A stretch of DNA of 64,000 nt from Zafaria ginkgonis (GCF_039540195.1 NZ_BAABEO010000011.1:186001-250000), one strand, 5' to 3'; shown: positions 17,316 to 25,759, counted from the stretch's first letter. Notes: generated by a model not told the origin, from the letters alone. Numbers and translations are program-made.

Positions 17316-17930
17316 TCAGGCGACGGTCAGCTCCGCACGCAGCCGCGTCGCGAAGTCGCGGATCCGGGCCACGATGTCGAGTGCGCCGCCCGAGATCACC
17401 CATTGCAGCTGCAGTCCGTCGCTGACCGCGATGCACTCCTGGGCGATCGCCTCGTAGTCGATGCCCCGCTTCAGGGTCCCGGACTCGGCCCTTCGCCTCA
17501 GGAGCGCGGCCAAGCCGGCCACGGCCTTTGCATAGCGCTCGGAGAAGAGCTGGTGCGCCGGGCTGGACGGCTCGCCCGCCTCCGCCATCAGGAGCACAAA
17601 AAGCTCGATCAGGCCCGGCTCGGCGACCATCCGTTCGGTCGCGGCGACCATTTGGGCAAACGGATCGGAGACGTCCTCGCCCGTTTCCAGGGCCTCCCAC
17701 CCCTTGGAAGTGCTTTCGAACCGGCGGTCCGCCACCGCCAGCAGAAGGTGCTTCTTGGAGGGGAAGTGGTGGAGCAGTCCGCCCTCGGACAGGCCCACGT
17801 CCTTGGCGATCTGGGTCATGGCCGTGCGGTGGTAACCGGTCTCCCGGAACTTCTCGCTGGCGACGTCGAGGATGGCTTCCCGCCGGGCACGTCCGACGGA
17901 ATAGCTCCCAGTTTTGGTTCGAGTCCGCAT
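17316..17930 (-). CDS. TetR-family regulator of the flavonoid/rhamnoside locus
   Basis: 204 residues: N-terminal HTH (MTQIAKDVGLSEGGLLHHFPSKKHLL) and an all-helical ligand domain. It lies between the dioxygenase (convergent) and the rhamnosidase (divergent). Its transcript looks leaderless, with TAGCCT exactly 6 nt before the ATG on the minus strand. The perfect palindrome at 17959-17986 in the shared promoter region is the obvious operator. In Bacillus subtilis, TetR-family LmrA and QdoR repress the quercetin dioxygenase gene and respond to flavonoids, so a flavonoid-sensing repressor is a reasonable inference. Confidence 0.88.
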   Translation of the reverse strand: MRTRTKTGSYSVGRARREAILDVASEKFRETGYHRTAMTQIAKDVGLSEGGLLHHFPSKKHLLLAVADRRFESTSKGWEALETGEDVSDPFAQMVAATERMVAEPGLIELFVLLMAEAGEPSSPAHQLFSERYAKAVAGLAALLRRRAESGTLKRGIDYEAIAQECIAVSDGLQLQWVISGGALDIVARIRDFATRLRAELTVA

Positions 17931-17958
17931 GGAATCAGGCTATCGGCCGCGCTCCTCG

Positions 17959-17986
17959 TTAAAAACATTGCATCCTTTGTTTTTAA
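17959..17986. promoter_or_regulatory. TetR operator and rhamnosidase promoter
   Basis: TTAAAAACA (17959-17967) and TGTTTTTAA (17978-17986) are perfect 9-bp inverted arms around 10 bp, a striking AT island in GC-rich DNA. A promoter for the rhamnosidase, TTGCAT (17968-17973) with 17 bp to TAGCGT (17991-17996), runs through it, so a bound TetR dimer would block transcription. It also lies next to the regulator's own -10. Confidence 0.7.
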
Positions 17987-18048
17987 GCCGTAGCGTGTTC
18001 CACGTCACGGCAAACACCTCCCGTGGCATCGCTAGGCAAGGAGTTGGA

Positions 18049-20859
18049 ATGGATCGGCACATCTGCGACGGACTGCGCGTGGAGCACCTGGAGGCACCGT
18101 TGGGGCTGGGTGCGGAACGTCCCCGGTTCTCGTGGCGGATGGAGACCAACGACGTCGGATCGTGGCAGGCCGGCTACGAACTCGAGGTTGCCGAGGCGGA
18201 AACCGGAAGCGTGGTGTGGGCCTCCGGGCAGCGCAACGAGTCTGATTCCGTGCTGGTCGCCTACGAGGGTGCGGCGCTGCGCTCGAACACCGCCTACACG
18301 TGGCGGGTGCGGACGTGGTCCTCGGCCTCCGCGGCGCCAAGCGAATGGGCCTCCTCCCGCTTCGAGACGGGCCTGATGCGCCGCTCCGACTGGTCGGCGC
18401 ACTGGGTCGAACCCGAGCAGGTTCCCGCCGGCGTCGAACGATGGACCATGGTCGACTGGATCGCCGGACGCCGCCCGGAGGGCGAGCCGGCGCAGCGGCT
18501 GCGCCCCACCCGGCTGCTGCGCCAGAGCTTCGACCTCGCGCTCCCCGTCCTCCGCGCCCGCCTGTACGCCACGGCGCGGGGCATCTACGAGGCGCACGTC
18601 AACGGCCGGGCCGCAGACGACCAGGTGCTCGCACCCGGGTTCGACAGCTACGCGCACCGCACCTCCGTGCAGTGCTACGACGTGACCGGCCTGCTGCGCA
18701 CCGGCCCGAACGCCCTCGGATTCGCCCTCGCCGACGGCTGGTGGGCAGGCCGGATCGGGCTGACCGGTTCCAGCGCCCAGTGGGGCGCCAGGATCGCGGC
18801 GCTCTGGCAATTGGAGATCGAGCACGTGGACGGATCTCACACCACGGTCGCCTCGGACGCCACCGTGCGCTCCACGCGCGGCCCCCACGACTACGCCGAC
18901 CTCTTCGTCGGCGAACGTCTGGACCGCCGGGCCGTCATCGACGGCTGGAACGAGCCCGGTCTCGACGACTCGCGGTGGCGGCCGGTCCGCGTGCTCGACG
19001 AGGACCTGGAAAACCTCACGCCGTTCCACGGGGAACCGGTCCGCAGGGTCCTGGAACTGGCGCCCGTCCGGATCAGCGGGGACGTCGATTCCGGTTTCCT
19101 CGTCGACTTCGGGCAGGTCGTCGCCGGCCGGGTCCGGCTAACCATGCCGCAGCTGGCCCCGGGGACGACGGTCACGATCGAGCACACCGAGGCGCTGGCC
19201 GCCGACGGGTCCTGGTTCGTCAACATCGACGGCATCAACAAGGAGCAGACGGACGTCTACGTCGCCGCGGGACTGGCCGGCGGAGAGCGGTACGAGCCCT
19301 CCTTCACCTTCCACGGCTTCCGCTACGCCCGCGTCCACGGACTCCCCGCGGCACCGTCCCCCGCCGACATCCGCGCCGTCGTGCTCAGCAGCGACCTGGA
19401 ACCGGCGGGCGACTTCACCACCTCGGACGAACGGCTCAACCGGCTCCACCGAAACACCGTGTGGAGCCAGCGCGGAAACTTCCTCTCCATCCCCACCGAC
19501 TGCCCCCAGCGGGAGCGGGCCGGCTGGAGCGGCGACATCCAGGTCTTCGCCCCCGCGGCCGCCAACAACGCCAATGTCGCCGCCTTCCTCACCCGCTGGC
19601 TGCGCAACCTGCGTGCCGACCAGCTTCCCGACGGCGCCGTGCCCATCTACTCGCCCCGCTCCCCGTTCGACGCGGACCAGGCCGCCACGGGCGAGGGACT
19701 GGGGGCGATCGTGGCGGCCCCGGGGTGGGGCGATGCGATCGCCATCGTCCCCTGGGTCCTGTACGAGCGCTACGCCGACGCGGGCGTGCTCGCGGAGAAC
19801 TATGACGCGATGCTTGCCTGGATCGACCACCAGGCCCGTACGGCCGCGGCCGGCATCCCGGCGCGCCTCGATCGCGGCTCGATGGACGCTCGGACCAGGG
19901 AAAACCACTCGCTGCTCTTCAACACGGGCGAAAACTTCGGCGACTGGCTCACCCCCAGCACCCTGCGTGGCCGCCCCCTGCACGAGGCCATCGGGATCGC
20001 CCCCCGCCTGACCGGCGAAATCGTCGGTCCGATGTTCCAGATCCGCACCCTCGACCTGGTCTCCCGCATCGCCGCGGTCCTGGGACGCGACGACGACGCG
20101 GCGCGCTTCTCCGGCCGCGCCCGGCGCCTGCGCCAGGCATTCGCCGAGGAGTACATCACCGAGGACGGACGGCTGGGCTGCGACCTGCAGGGACCCCACG
20201 TGCTGGCGCTGGCCTTCGACCTGGTCCCCGAGGACCGGCGAGCGCTGGCCGCAGCCCATCTGGCCCATTTGGTCCGCGCCAACGGCGACCGTCTCGACAC
20301 CGGCTTCCTGTCGGTCCCCCACCTTCTGGATGTCCTCCAGGACACCGGTTACGGCGACCTCGCCCAGCGCGTGCTCTGGCAGTCCGAGGAACCCTCCTGG
20401 CTCTACGAGGTCGACCAGGGCGCCACCACCATCTGGGAGTCCTGGGACGCCGTCGCCCCCGACGGAACCCCGCGCGCGGTGTCCATGAACCACTACGCCT
20501 TCGGCTGCGTGGACGACTGGCTCTACCGCCGGGTGGCCGGCATCTCCCCGCTCAGCGCCGGATACCGGGAATTCCTGGTGGAGCCGGACTTCACCAGCGG
20601 GCTGTCCCACGTGCAGGCCTCGATCAATTCGCCCTACGGAAGGATCGAGATCGCCTGGACGCTGGCCGAAGGCACTACGAACGAAGGCACCGCGGACGAA
20701 GGCACGGCGACCGTCGAACTGACCGTGCCTCCCAACACCCGGGCGACCCTCCGCCTCGACGGCGTGGAGGAAACCCTGCCCAACGGCTTCCACGTCCGCA
20801 GAACCAACCCTGCCCGGATCGCCAGCCACGCCGGGCTCCGCGCACACCCCGCGCCCTGA
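18049..20859 (+). CDS. Alpha-L-rhamnosidase, glycoside hydrolase family 78
   Basis: 936 residues, start ATG 18049 with AAGGAG 5 bp upstream. It removes terminal alpha-L-rhamnose from plant glycosides by an inverting mechanism. The GH78 catalytic signature TDCPQRERAGWSGD supplies Asp484, Glu489 and Asp496, matching Bacillus RhaB residues 567, 572 and 579; the later GATTIWESW contributes Glu797, the likely catalytic base. Beta-sandwich domains (ATARGIYEAHVNGRAADDQ, VLAPGFDSYAHRT) precede the helical barrel. No signal peptide is visible, so the enzyme is intracellular and the rhamnoside must be imported, presumably by the MFS carrier 77 bp downstream. A Glu/Gly/Thr repeat (EGTTNEGTADEGTA) near residue 890 is a surface loop. 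Confidence 0.93.
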   Translation: MDRHICDGLRVEHLEAPLGLGAERPRFSWRMETNDVGSWQAGYELEVAEAETGSVVWASGQRNESDSVLVAYEGAALRSNTAYTWRVRTWSSASAAPSEWASSRFETGLMRRSDWSAHWVEPEQVPAGVERWTMVDWIAGRRPEGEPAQRLRPTRLLRQSFDLALPVLRARLYATARGIYEAHVNGRAADDQVLAPGFDSYAHRTSVQCYDVTGLLRTGPNALGFALADGWWAGRIGLTGSSAQWGARIAALWQLEIEHVDGSHTTVASDATVRSTRGPHDYADLFVGERLDRRAVIDGWNEPGLDDSRWRPVRVLDEDLENLTPFHGEPVRRVLELAPVRISGDVDSGFLVDFGQVVAGRVRLTMPQLAPGTTVTIEHTEALAADGSWFVNIDGINKEQTDVYVAAGLAGGERYEPSFTFHGFRYARVHGLPAAPSPADIRAVVLSSDLEPAGDFTTSDERLNRLHRNTVWSQRGNFLSIPTDCPQRERAGWSGDIQVFAPAAANNANVAAFLTRWLRNLRADQLPDGAVPIYSPRSPFDADQAATGEGLGAIVAAPGWGDAIAIVPWVLYERYADAGVLAENYDAMLAWIDHQARTAAAGIPARLDRGSMDARTRENHSLLFNTGENFGDWLTPSTLRGRPLHEAIGIAPRLTGEIVGPMFQIRTLDLVSRIAAVLGRDDDAARFSGRARRLRQAFAEEYITEDGRLGCDLQGPHVLALAFDLVPEDRRALAAAHLAHLVRANGDRLDTGFLSVPHLLDVLQDTGYGDLAQRVLWQSEEPSWLYEVDQGATTIWESWDAVAPDGTPRAVSMNHYAFGCVDDWLYRRVAGISPLSAGYREFLVEPDFTSGLSHVQASINSPYGRIEIAWTLAEGTTNEGTADEGTATVELTVPPNTRATLRLDGVEETLPNGFHVRRTNPARIASHAGLRAHPAP

Positions 20860-20936
20860 CCGGCATCCCCCACCGCACCACCGCATCGCACCGCACCGCA
20901 CCGCGGCATCCACCCGCACGAAACAAAGGAGTTCCC

Positions 20937-22223
20937 GTGTCCGCACCCAACCTCACCCCGGAAGCCGAGCTCGGCCCCCGCCGCTCGGACCCGCCCGCAA
21001 ACACCCGCACGCACCCGGCGGTCTTCAGCCTCGCGTTGGTCGTCGTGACGGCCGGCATCTTTTTCGCCGCCCTGACCCCGCCCATCATCAGCCTCTCGAT
21101 CCGGGTGTTCGGGCTCGACCCCGAAGGCAAGACGATCGGCCTGTCCACGGTTCTGCTAATCGGGTCCGTCCTAGCGGTCGTCAGTTCCCCGCTGTTCGGT
21201 TCGCTCTCGGACCGCACGCGCAGCCGCTTCGGACGCCGCAAGCCCTGGCTGGCCGCCGGGGCAACGCTGATGCTCGGCGGCGGCCTCATCGCCGGCGCCG
21301 CTCCGTCGCTTCCCGTCCTCACCCTGGGCTGGGCGATCGCCCAGGTCGGGTTCAGCGCCTCGATCTCCAACGTGTTCGCCCTCATCCCCGACATGGTCCC
21401 GGACCGGTACCGCGGCAGAGTGTCCGGCGGAATCGGCCTGGCGACCTCGCTGGTGGTGCTCGCGGGCATCGCCTTCGCCAGCAACAACGTGACCAACCCC
21501 GTGGCAATGATGGCGGTTCCCGGCGCCGTGGCGTTCGTCCTCATCGCCGGCCTGCTGCTGCTCATCGGGAAAACGGACGTCGTCGCGACGGACCTGCCGC
21601 TCAGCCGGTTCACCGTCAGGGAGTTCCTGGGAAGCTTCGTGGTCAACCCGGCCAAACACCCCAACTTCGCGTGGAACTGGATCAGCCGCTTCCTCTTCAG
21701 CATCTCGATGGTCGGCATGCAGACGTACGCCACGTACTTCCTCATCGATGCCGTGGGCCTGGACGTGCAGGGCGCCGCCTCGCACTACGCCATGGTGACG
21801 GCGATCGGCACGCCGGTCTCCATCCTCTGCTTCGCCGGCTCGGGATGGCTCTCGGACAAGCTCGGCCGCCGCAAGGTCTTCGTCCTCCTCGCCGCCGTGG
21901 TCTGCGCCGTCGGATTCTCCGTCGCCGCGGTCTCCCCCACCGCCACCGGATTCCTCGTGGCCTTCCTGATCCTCACGGTCGGGCAGGCGTTCTACCTCAC
22001 CGTGGATGTCGCGATCGCGGCCGCCGTGGTCCCCGACCCGAGCCAGGCAGCCAAGGCCATGGGCGTCTACCAGGTCGCCACGACGGCCCCGGGGCTCGTC
22101 GTTCCCATCCTCGGAACGCTCATCCTCACCTCCGCCGCCGCCTACGTCCCCTTCTTCCTGTGCCTCGCCCTCGCGGCGTTCCTTTCGGCCATCACCATCA
22201 CGTTCGTCAAGAACGTCAGGTAG
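20937..22223 (+). CDS. MFS carrier, glycoside/sugar-cation symporter type
   Basis: 428 residues, about twelve membrane segments, start GTG 20937 after AAAGGAG. The cytoplasmic loop SDRTRSRFGRRKPW is the hallmark of the glycoside-pentoside-hexuronide and related sugar symporters; SDKLGRRKVF is the second-half counterpart. Being directly behind the intracellular rhamnosidase, it is the likely importer of the rhamnoside substrate. The intergenic spacer is a low-complexity CGCAC-rich run (about 20873-20920) that ends at the ribosome site. A sugar other than rhamnoside cannot be excluded. Confidence 0.87.
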   Translation: MSAPNLTPEAELGPRRSDPPANTRTHPAVFSLALVVVTAGIFFAALTPPIISLSIRVFGLDPEGKTIGLSTVLLIGSVLAVVSSPLFGSLSDRTRSRFGRRKPWLAAGATLMLGGGLIAGAAPSLPVLTLGWAIAQVGFSASISNVFALIPDMVPDRYRGRVSGGIGLATSLVVLAGIAFASNNVTNPVAMMAVPGAVAFVLIAGLLLLIGKTDVVATDLPLSRFTVREFLGSFVVNPAKHPNFAWNWISRFLFSISMVGMQTYATYFLIDAVGLDVQGAASHYAMVTAIGTPVSILCFAGSGWLSDKLGRRKVFVLLAAVVCAVGFSVAAVSPTATGFLVAFLILTVGQAFYLTVDVAIAAAVVPDPSQAAKAMGVYQVATTAPGLVVPILGTLILTSAAAYVPFFLCLALAAFLSAITITFVKNVR

Positions 22224-22253
22224 CCCCTTCGTTCGGGGCAGGCCCCCATACGC

Positions 22254-22307
22254 AACGACGGCGGCACGCGCCTTCCCCACNNNNNNNNNNNNNNNNNNGT
22301 CGTCGTT
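22254..22307 (+). terminator. Interrupted GC-rich hairpin spanning the assembly gap
   Basis: AACGACG (22254-22260), the foot of an AACGACGGCGGCACGCG arm, is complementary to CGTCGTT (22301-22307) on the far side of the N run. A complete inverted repeat would need CGCGTGCCGC inside the gap. It lies just after the MFS stop and resembles the intact hairpin at 53740-53777, so it is probably the operon terminator. Confidence 0.5.
22281..22298. other. Assembly gap (18 N)
   Basis: Eighteen undetermined bases join two contigs. The true length of missing sequence is unknown. The gap lies in intergenic DNA between the MFS carrier and the monooxygenase at 22466, so no gene is visibly cut, although a small gene could be hidden here. 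Confidence 0.98.
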
Positions 22308-22465
22308 TCGGCGCCCCACGCAGAGCCTTCACACGCAAGGCCATCCCACTTACCGGAACACCCGAGCACCGTCCCGCGTACACCGCGGCTAGGCTGGCGG
22401 GCGAACCTCCACCACGCAGCGCTATGCTTGAAGGAACAACTAACAGCTTCCGAAGGATCCCCGTG

Positions 22466-23548
22466 ATGGCACCGAACCCCTGCACGCTGGAACGCTCCCC
22501 CGCCGCGCGGGACCGGCACCACCGGCCGGGGAAGCCGTTCCGGCTCGGGTTCTTCACCCACGCCGCCCACCGTCCCGGCCAGCGCACCGCGGAGCTGTAC
22601 GCGCAGCTGGTGGACACGGTGGTCGCGGCGGAGGAACTCGGCTACCAGAGCGCGTGGATCGGCCAGCACCACTTCGGCCTGGGCAACGGTTCCCTGCCCT
22701 CCCCGCTGGTCCTGATGTCCCACTTGGCGGCCCGCACCAAGACCATCCACCTCGGCACGGCCGTGACCACCCTGCCGCTGGAGGACCCGATCCGGCTGGC
22801 CGAGGACGCCGCCGTGCTGGACAGCCTCTCCGGCGGGCGGGTCCACCTGGGCCTGGGCAGCGCCGGCGGGGACCGCGCCTCCTTCCCCGCGTTCGGGCGC
22901 GCGCACGCGGACCGGCGCAGCATTTACGCCCGCAACCTGTCCGTCCTGCACCGCCTCCTCGACGGCGGGGCGGTGGGCGGCCCGGAGAACCCGGTGGGGC
23001 TCTTCCCGCCCGCGCCGGGGCTGCGCGGCCGGCTGTGGCAGGCGGCCGGCACCGTGGAGCGCGCCCGCCAGGCGGCCCGCGACGGGGACGGGCTGATGAT
23101 CGGCTCGCTCCACGACCGTCCGGCCGAGGACCAGCTGCCGCGCGTGCTCGCCTACCTGGACGAGTGGGAGGCGGCGCAGGGCCCGGGGCGCGCCCCGCGC
23201 ATCGCCGCCATGCGTTTCGCCTACTGGGGCCGCGACAAGGAGGACGTGCTGCGCCAGGTCGGACCCGAACTGGCCCGCCGGCAGGCCGGATCCGGGGCGG
23301 TGGACCCGCGGCTGCCGGGCCTGGATCCGCGGGCGTACCTGGAGCGCCTGGCCTGCTTCGGCTCCCCGGAGGACGTCACGGCCGGCTTCCTGGCCGACCC
23401 GGCGCTGCTGGGGTACGTCACCGACTTCCTGCCCAGCGTGGGCCTCTACCCGGCGGCCGGGGACGGGACGCCGGGCGCGGACCTGGACATCGCCCGACTG
23501 GCACGCTTCGCCCGGGACATCGCCCCGTCCCTGGGCTGGGGCGCGTAG
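22466..23548 (+). CDS. Luciferase-like FMN-dependent monooxygenase (paralogue)
   Basis: 360 residues. ATG 22466 (or the adjacent GTG 22463) follows GAAGGA; upstream in-frame sequence crosses the N gap and is not coding. Landmarks match the enzyme at 10261: SAWIGQHHF, HLGTAVTTLPLEDPIRLAEDAAVLD, SGGRVHLGLGSAGG and CFGSPEDVTAGFL. The two proteins are clearly homologous but well diverged. It stands alone between the sugar carrier and malic enzyme, with a terminator behind it. Substrate unknown; a reduced-flavin supplier might be the flavin reductase-like protein at 53076. Confidence 0.85.
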   Translation: MAPNPCTLERSPAARDRHHRPGKPFRLGFFTHAAHRPGQRTAELYAQLVDTVVAAEELGYQSAWIGQHHFGLGNGSLPSPLVLMSHLAARTKTIHLGTAVTTLPLEDPIRLAEDAAVLDSLSGGRVHLGLGSAGGDRASFPAFGRAHADRRSIYARNLSVLHRLLDGGAVGGPENPVGLFPPAPGLRGRLWQAAGTVERARQAARDGDGLMIGSLHDRPAEDQLPRVLAYLDEWEAAQGPGRAPRIAAMRFAYWGRDKEDVLRQVGPELARRQAGSGAVDPRLPGLDPRAYLERLACFGSPEDVTAGFLADPALLGYVTDFLPSVGLYPAAGDGTPGADLDIARLARFARDIAPSLGWGA

Positions 23549-23579
23549 GAATCCCTTCCCGGCGCGCTTTCCCCGTTCC

Positions 23580-23637
23580 GCATGCTCCTGCGTCGCGTGC
23601 ATGGCGACGCGTCGGCCGTTATCGACGCACGGGCATG
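23580..23637. repeat. 58-bp palindromic intergenic element, copy A
   Basis: GCATGCTCCTGCG at the left and CGCACGGGCATGC at the right form an imperfect inverted repeat around a conserved core that itself folds (GCGTCGC-N7-GCGACGC). Nearly the same sequence, with compensating arm differences, recurs at 57378-57435. It lies in the gap between two convergent genes. Confidence 0.8.
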
Positions 23638-23681
23638 CATCCGGCGCACGGCACGGCTCTGCACACATCGCGGAGGACAGC

Positions 23682-23730
23682 ACGACGCCGGCCGGTTCCG
23701 TCCACGGGGAACGGAACCGGCCGGCGTCGT
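23682..23730. terminator. Perfect 20-bp-stem bidirectional terminator
   Basis: The arm 23682-23701 (beginning ACGACGCCGG) is perfectly complementary to 23711-23730 (ending CCGGCGTCGT), with a 9-base loop. It sits between the convergent monooxygenase (22466) and malic enzyme genes and can serve both. Confidence 0.8.
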
Positions 23731-23757
23731 ACGTGTGCGGCTTGCGCGTGCGGTTCG

Positions 23758-24948
23758 CTAGGCCTTGGACGCCTCACCGACGGCGGCGGCCACGGCCCCG
23801 GCAACGCGCGGGTCCAGCGGGGAGGGCACGATGTACTCGGCGCCCAGTTCGCTCGCGTCGACCAGCGAGGCGATCGCGGTGGCCGCGGCGATCTTCATCT
23901 CCGGGGTGATCCGGCGGGCCCCGGCATCCAGCGCACCGCGGAAGATGCCCGGGAAGGCCAGCACGTTGTTGATCTGGTTCGGGAAGTCCGAACGCCCGGT
24001 GGCCACCACGGTCGCGTACTCGCGGGCGGTCTCCGGCATGACTTCCGGGTCCGGGTTGGACAGGGCGAAGATGATCGCGCCCTCGTTCATGCCGGCCAGG
24101 TGGTCCACCTCGACCTTCGAGGAGGAGACGCCGATGAACACGTCCGCGCCCTCGAGGGCCTCGCGGGTGCCACCCATGAGGTCGTCCTTGTTGGTCTTGG
24201 CCGCGTACTTGGCCTTGATGGCGTTCAGGTCGTCGCGGTTGCGGTGGATGATGCCCTTGGAATCGAGCAGCAGCACGTCGCCCAGGCCGGAGTTGATCAG
24301 GATCTCGGCGATCGCGATGCCGGCGGCGCCCGCGCCGGAGATGACGGCGCGCATCTCGGAGAAGTCCTTGCCGACCACCTTCGCGGCGTTGGTCAGCGCG
24401 GCGAGGACCACGACGGCGGTGCCGTGCTGGTCATCGTGCATCACCGGGCAGTCGAGGGCCTCGATCAGGCGCTCCTCCAGTTCGAAGCAGCGCGGGGCGG
24501 AGATGTCCTCCAGGTTGACCGCACCGAAGCTGGGGCGCAGGCGCACCAGGGTCTCGATGATCTCGTCGACGTCGGTGGTGTTCAGCACCAGCGGGATGGA
24601 GTCCAGGCCGCCGAAGTTCTTGAACAGGGCGGACTTGCCCTCCATGACCGGCAGCGACGCGGCCGCGCCGATGTCGCCCAGGCCCAGCACCGCGGTGCCG
24701 TCGGAGACGACCGCGACCAGGCGGGAGGCCCAGGTGTGGGTGGCGTGCATTTCCGGGTGCTCGGCGATGGCGCGGGAAACCTGGGCCACTCCCGGGGTGT
24801 AGGCGATGGAGAGGGCCCGCTTGGAGTCCAGCGGCATGGTGCAGGCCACGGAGAGCTTGCCGCCCTCGTGTGCGGCGAAGATTTCCTCGGTGGTGATTGC
24901 GGTCGAGTCGAGGCCGGAAGCGGAGTTAATGGGGGTGTCGATAGACAT
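23758..24948 (-). CDS. NAD(P)-dependent malic enzyme
   Basis: 396 residues, the length of the short bacterial malic enzymes; oxidatively decarboxylates malate to pyruvate. The start at 24948 (MSIDTPINSASG) follows AGGAGA; longer minus-strand readings are not supported. Tyr50 in SIAYTPGVAQV and Lys106 in MEGKSALF are the catalytic pair; the acidic metal-site stretch (CPVMHDDQHGTA) and nucleotide-binding GAGAAGIAIAEI follow. It may supply NADPH and pyruvate during growth on acids that enter through the TCA cycle, such as products of the aromatic pathways in this window. A direct repeat lies upstream. Confidence 0.94.
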   Translation of the reverse strand: MSIDTPINSASGLDSTAITTEEIFAAHEGGKLSVACTMPLDSKRALSIAYTPGVAQVSRAIAEHPEMHATHTWASRLVAVVSDGTAVLGLGDIGAAASLPVMEGKSALFKNFGGLDSIPLVLNTTDVDEIIETLVRLRPSFGAVNLEDISAPRCFELEERLIEALDCPVMHDDQHGTAVVVLAALTNAAKVVGKDFSEMRAVISGAGAAGIAIAEILINSGLGDVLLLDSKGIIHRNRDDLNAIKAKYAAKTNKDDLMGGTREALEGADVFIGVSSSKVEVDHLAGMNEGAIIFALSNPDPEVMPETAREYATVVATGRSDFPNQINNVLAFPGIFRGALDAGARRITPEMKIAAATAIASLVDASELGAEYIVPSPLDPRVAGAVAAAVGEASKA

Positions 24949-25315
24949 GGCTGTCTCCTGGAGAAAGTTTCTGAGGACGGTACAGGCATGACCGGAAACC
25001 GGTGCACTGATCCCCGTGGCGAATGCGATGGAAAATGCATGCCGGATGGAAAATGCGCGGTCCCGAGGAAATGGCGGCACCCCAAAGGGGATGCGGGCAT
25101 CCTTGCCTGGCCCTGCGCGAGCCCTCCCGGGGTGAAGGAGGCTACGGCAGATGCAGTGGTCAGTACTTTCTTTAGACCGTGGGTACAACGCTAAACCATT
25201 AACCACCCCGGCGCCACCCGCGGGCGAACCGTACTGCCAGGCAGAATCCGCTGGACAATCCCCGTTTCGGCCGGCGGAACGCCGAAATCCCGCGGTTCTG
25301 CGGCATGATGGTGCC
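24949..25315. promoter_or_regulatory. Divergent intergenic region with repeated GATGGAAAATGC
   Basis: No gene seen. GATGGAAAATGC occurs twice on the plus strand, at 25027-25038 and 25045-25056, 18 bp apart and about 80-110 bp upstream of the malic enzyme start. On the far side, CATGAT (25304-25309) is the probable -10 of the leaderless HTH gene. The repeat may be a regulator site for malic enzyme. Confidence 0.4.
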
Positions 25316-25738
25316 ATGCCTTCGGAGACCACCGCGCTCGCCAAAACGACCCACCACGAGGCCCTTTCCGCCGCCGACGCCTCCCGGCTCGCGGCCGCCC
25401 TGGAGGATTCCCGGGATACCACCGTTTTCGTCAACGGCACCTCGGTGCGCCTGCCGGAGGGGGCGACCGCCGCCGTCCTGGACCTTCTGGCGCGGCTGGC
25501 CGCCGGCGAGGCCGTCACCGTCAGCACGGCCGAGCGGCTGCTCAACACCTCCCAGGCCGCCCAGCTGGCCGGGGTGTCCGTGACCTACATGCGCCGGCTC
25601 ACCGACTCCGGCACGGTCCCCGTCGAGTACCGGGGCACGCACCGGCGCATCCGCCCCGCCGACGTCCTCGCGTGGGTCGAGGCCCGCAACGCGGCACGCG
25701 CGGCCGCACCCGGCCCCGACGCGGCCGCGGAGGCGTAG
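25316..25738 (+). CDS. Excisionase/MerR-type HTH DNA-binding protein
   Basis: 140 residues. The C-terminal half is an excisionase-family winged helix (LLNTSQAAQLAGVSVTYMRRL, then GTHRRIRPADVLAWVEAR). The N-terminal half (TTVFVNGTSVRLPEGATAAVLDLLARLAAG) resembles the dimerisation part of actinobacterial antitoxins that pair with PIN toxins. No toxin gene follows: the next gene is on the opposite strand and ends 22 bp away. ATG 25316 has CATGAT 6 nt upstream and no ribosome site, consistent with a leaderless message. Probably a stand-alone regulator or orphan antitoxin; function unknown. Confidence 0.8.
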   Translation: MPSETTALAKTTHHEALSAADASRLAAALEDSRDTTVFVNGTSVRLPEGATAAVLDLLARLAAGEAVTVSTAERLLNTSQAAQLAGVSVTYMRRLTDSGTVPVEYRGTHRRIRPADVLAWVEARNAARAAAPGPDAAAEA

Positions 25739-25759
25739 CCGGGGCCACGGGCCCGTTAG

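Noticed and set aside
20873..20920. CGCAC-rich repetitive stretch before the sugar carrier
   Set aside because: Units are 5-10 bp, degenerate and without spacers; it is low-complexity DNA, not a CRISPR array.
22142..23683. Minus-strand open frame crossing the N gap
   Set aside because: It reads through unknown bases and is antisense to the monooxygenase at 22466; no homology is visible.
24949..25315. Riboswitch or small RNA in the long malic enzyme/HTH gap
   Set aside because: Direct repeats and a promoter are visible, but no conserved riboswitch core or strong terminator-type fold could be recognised by eye.
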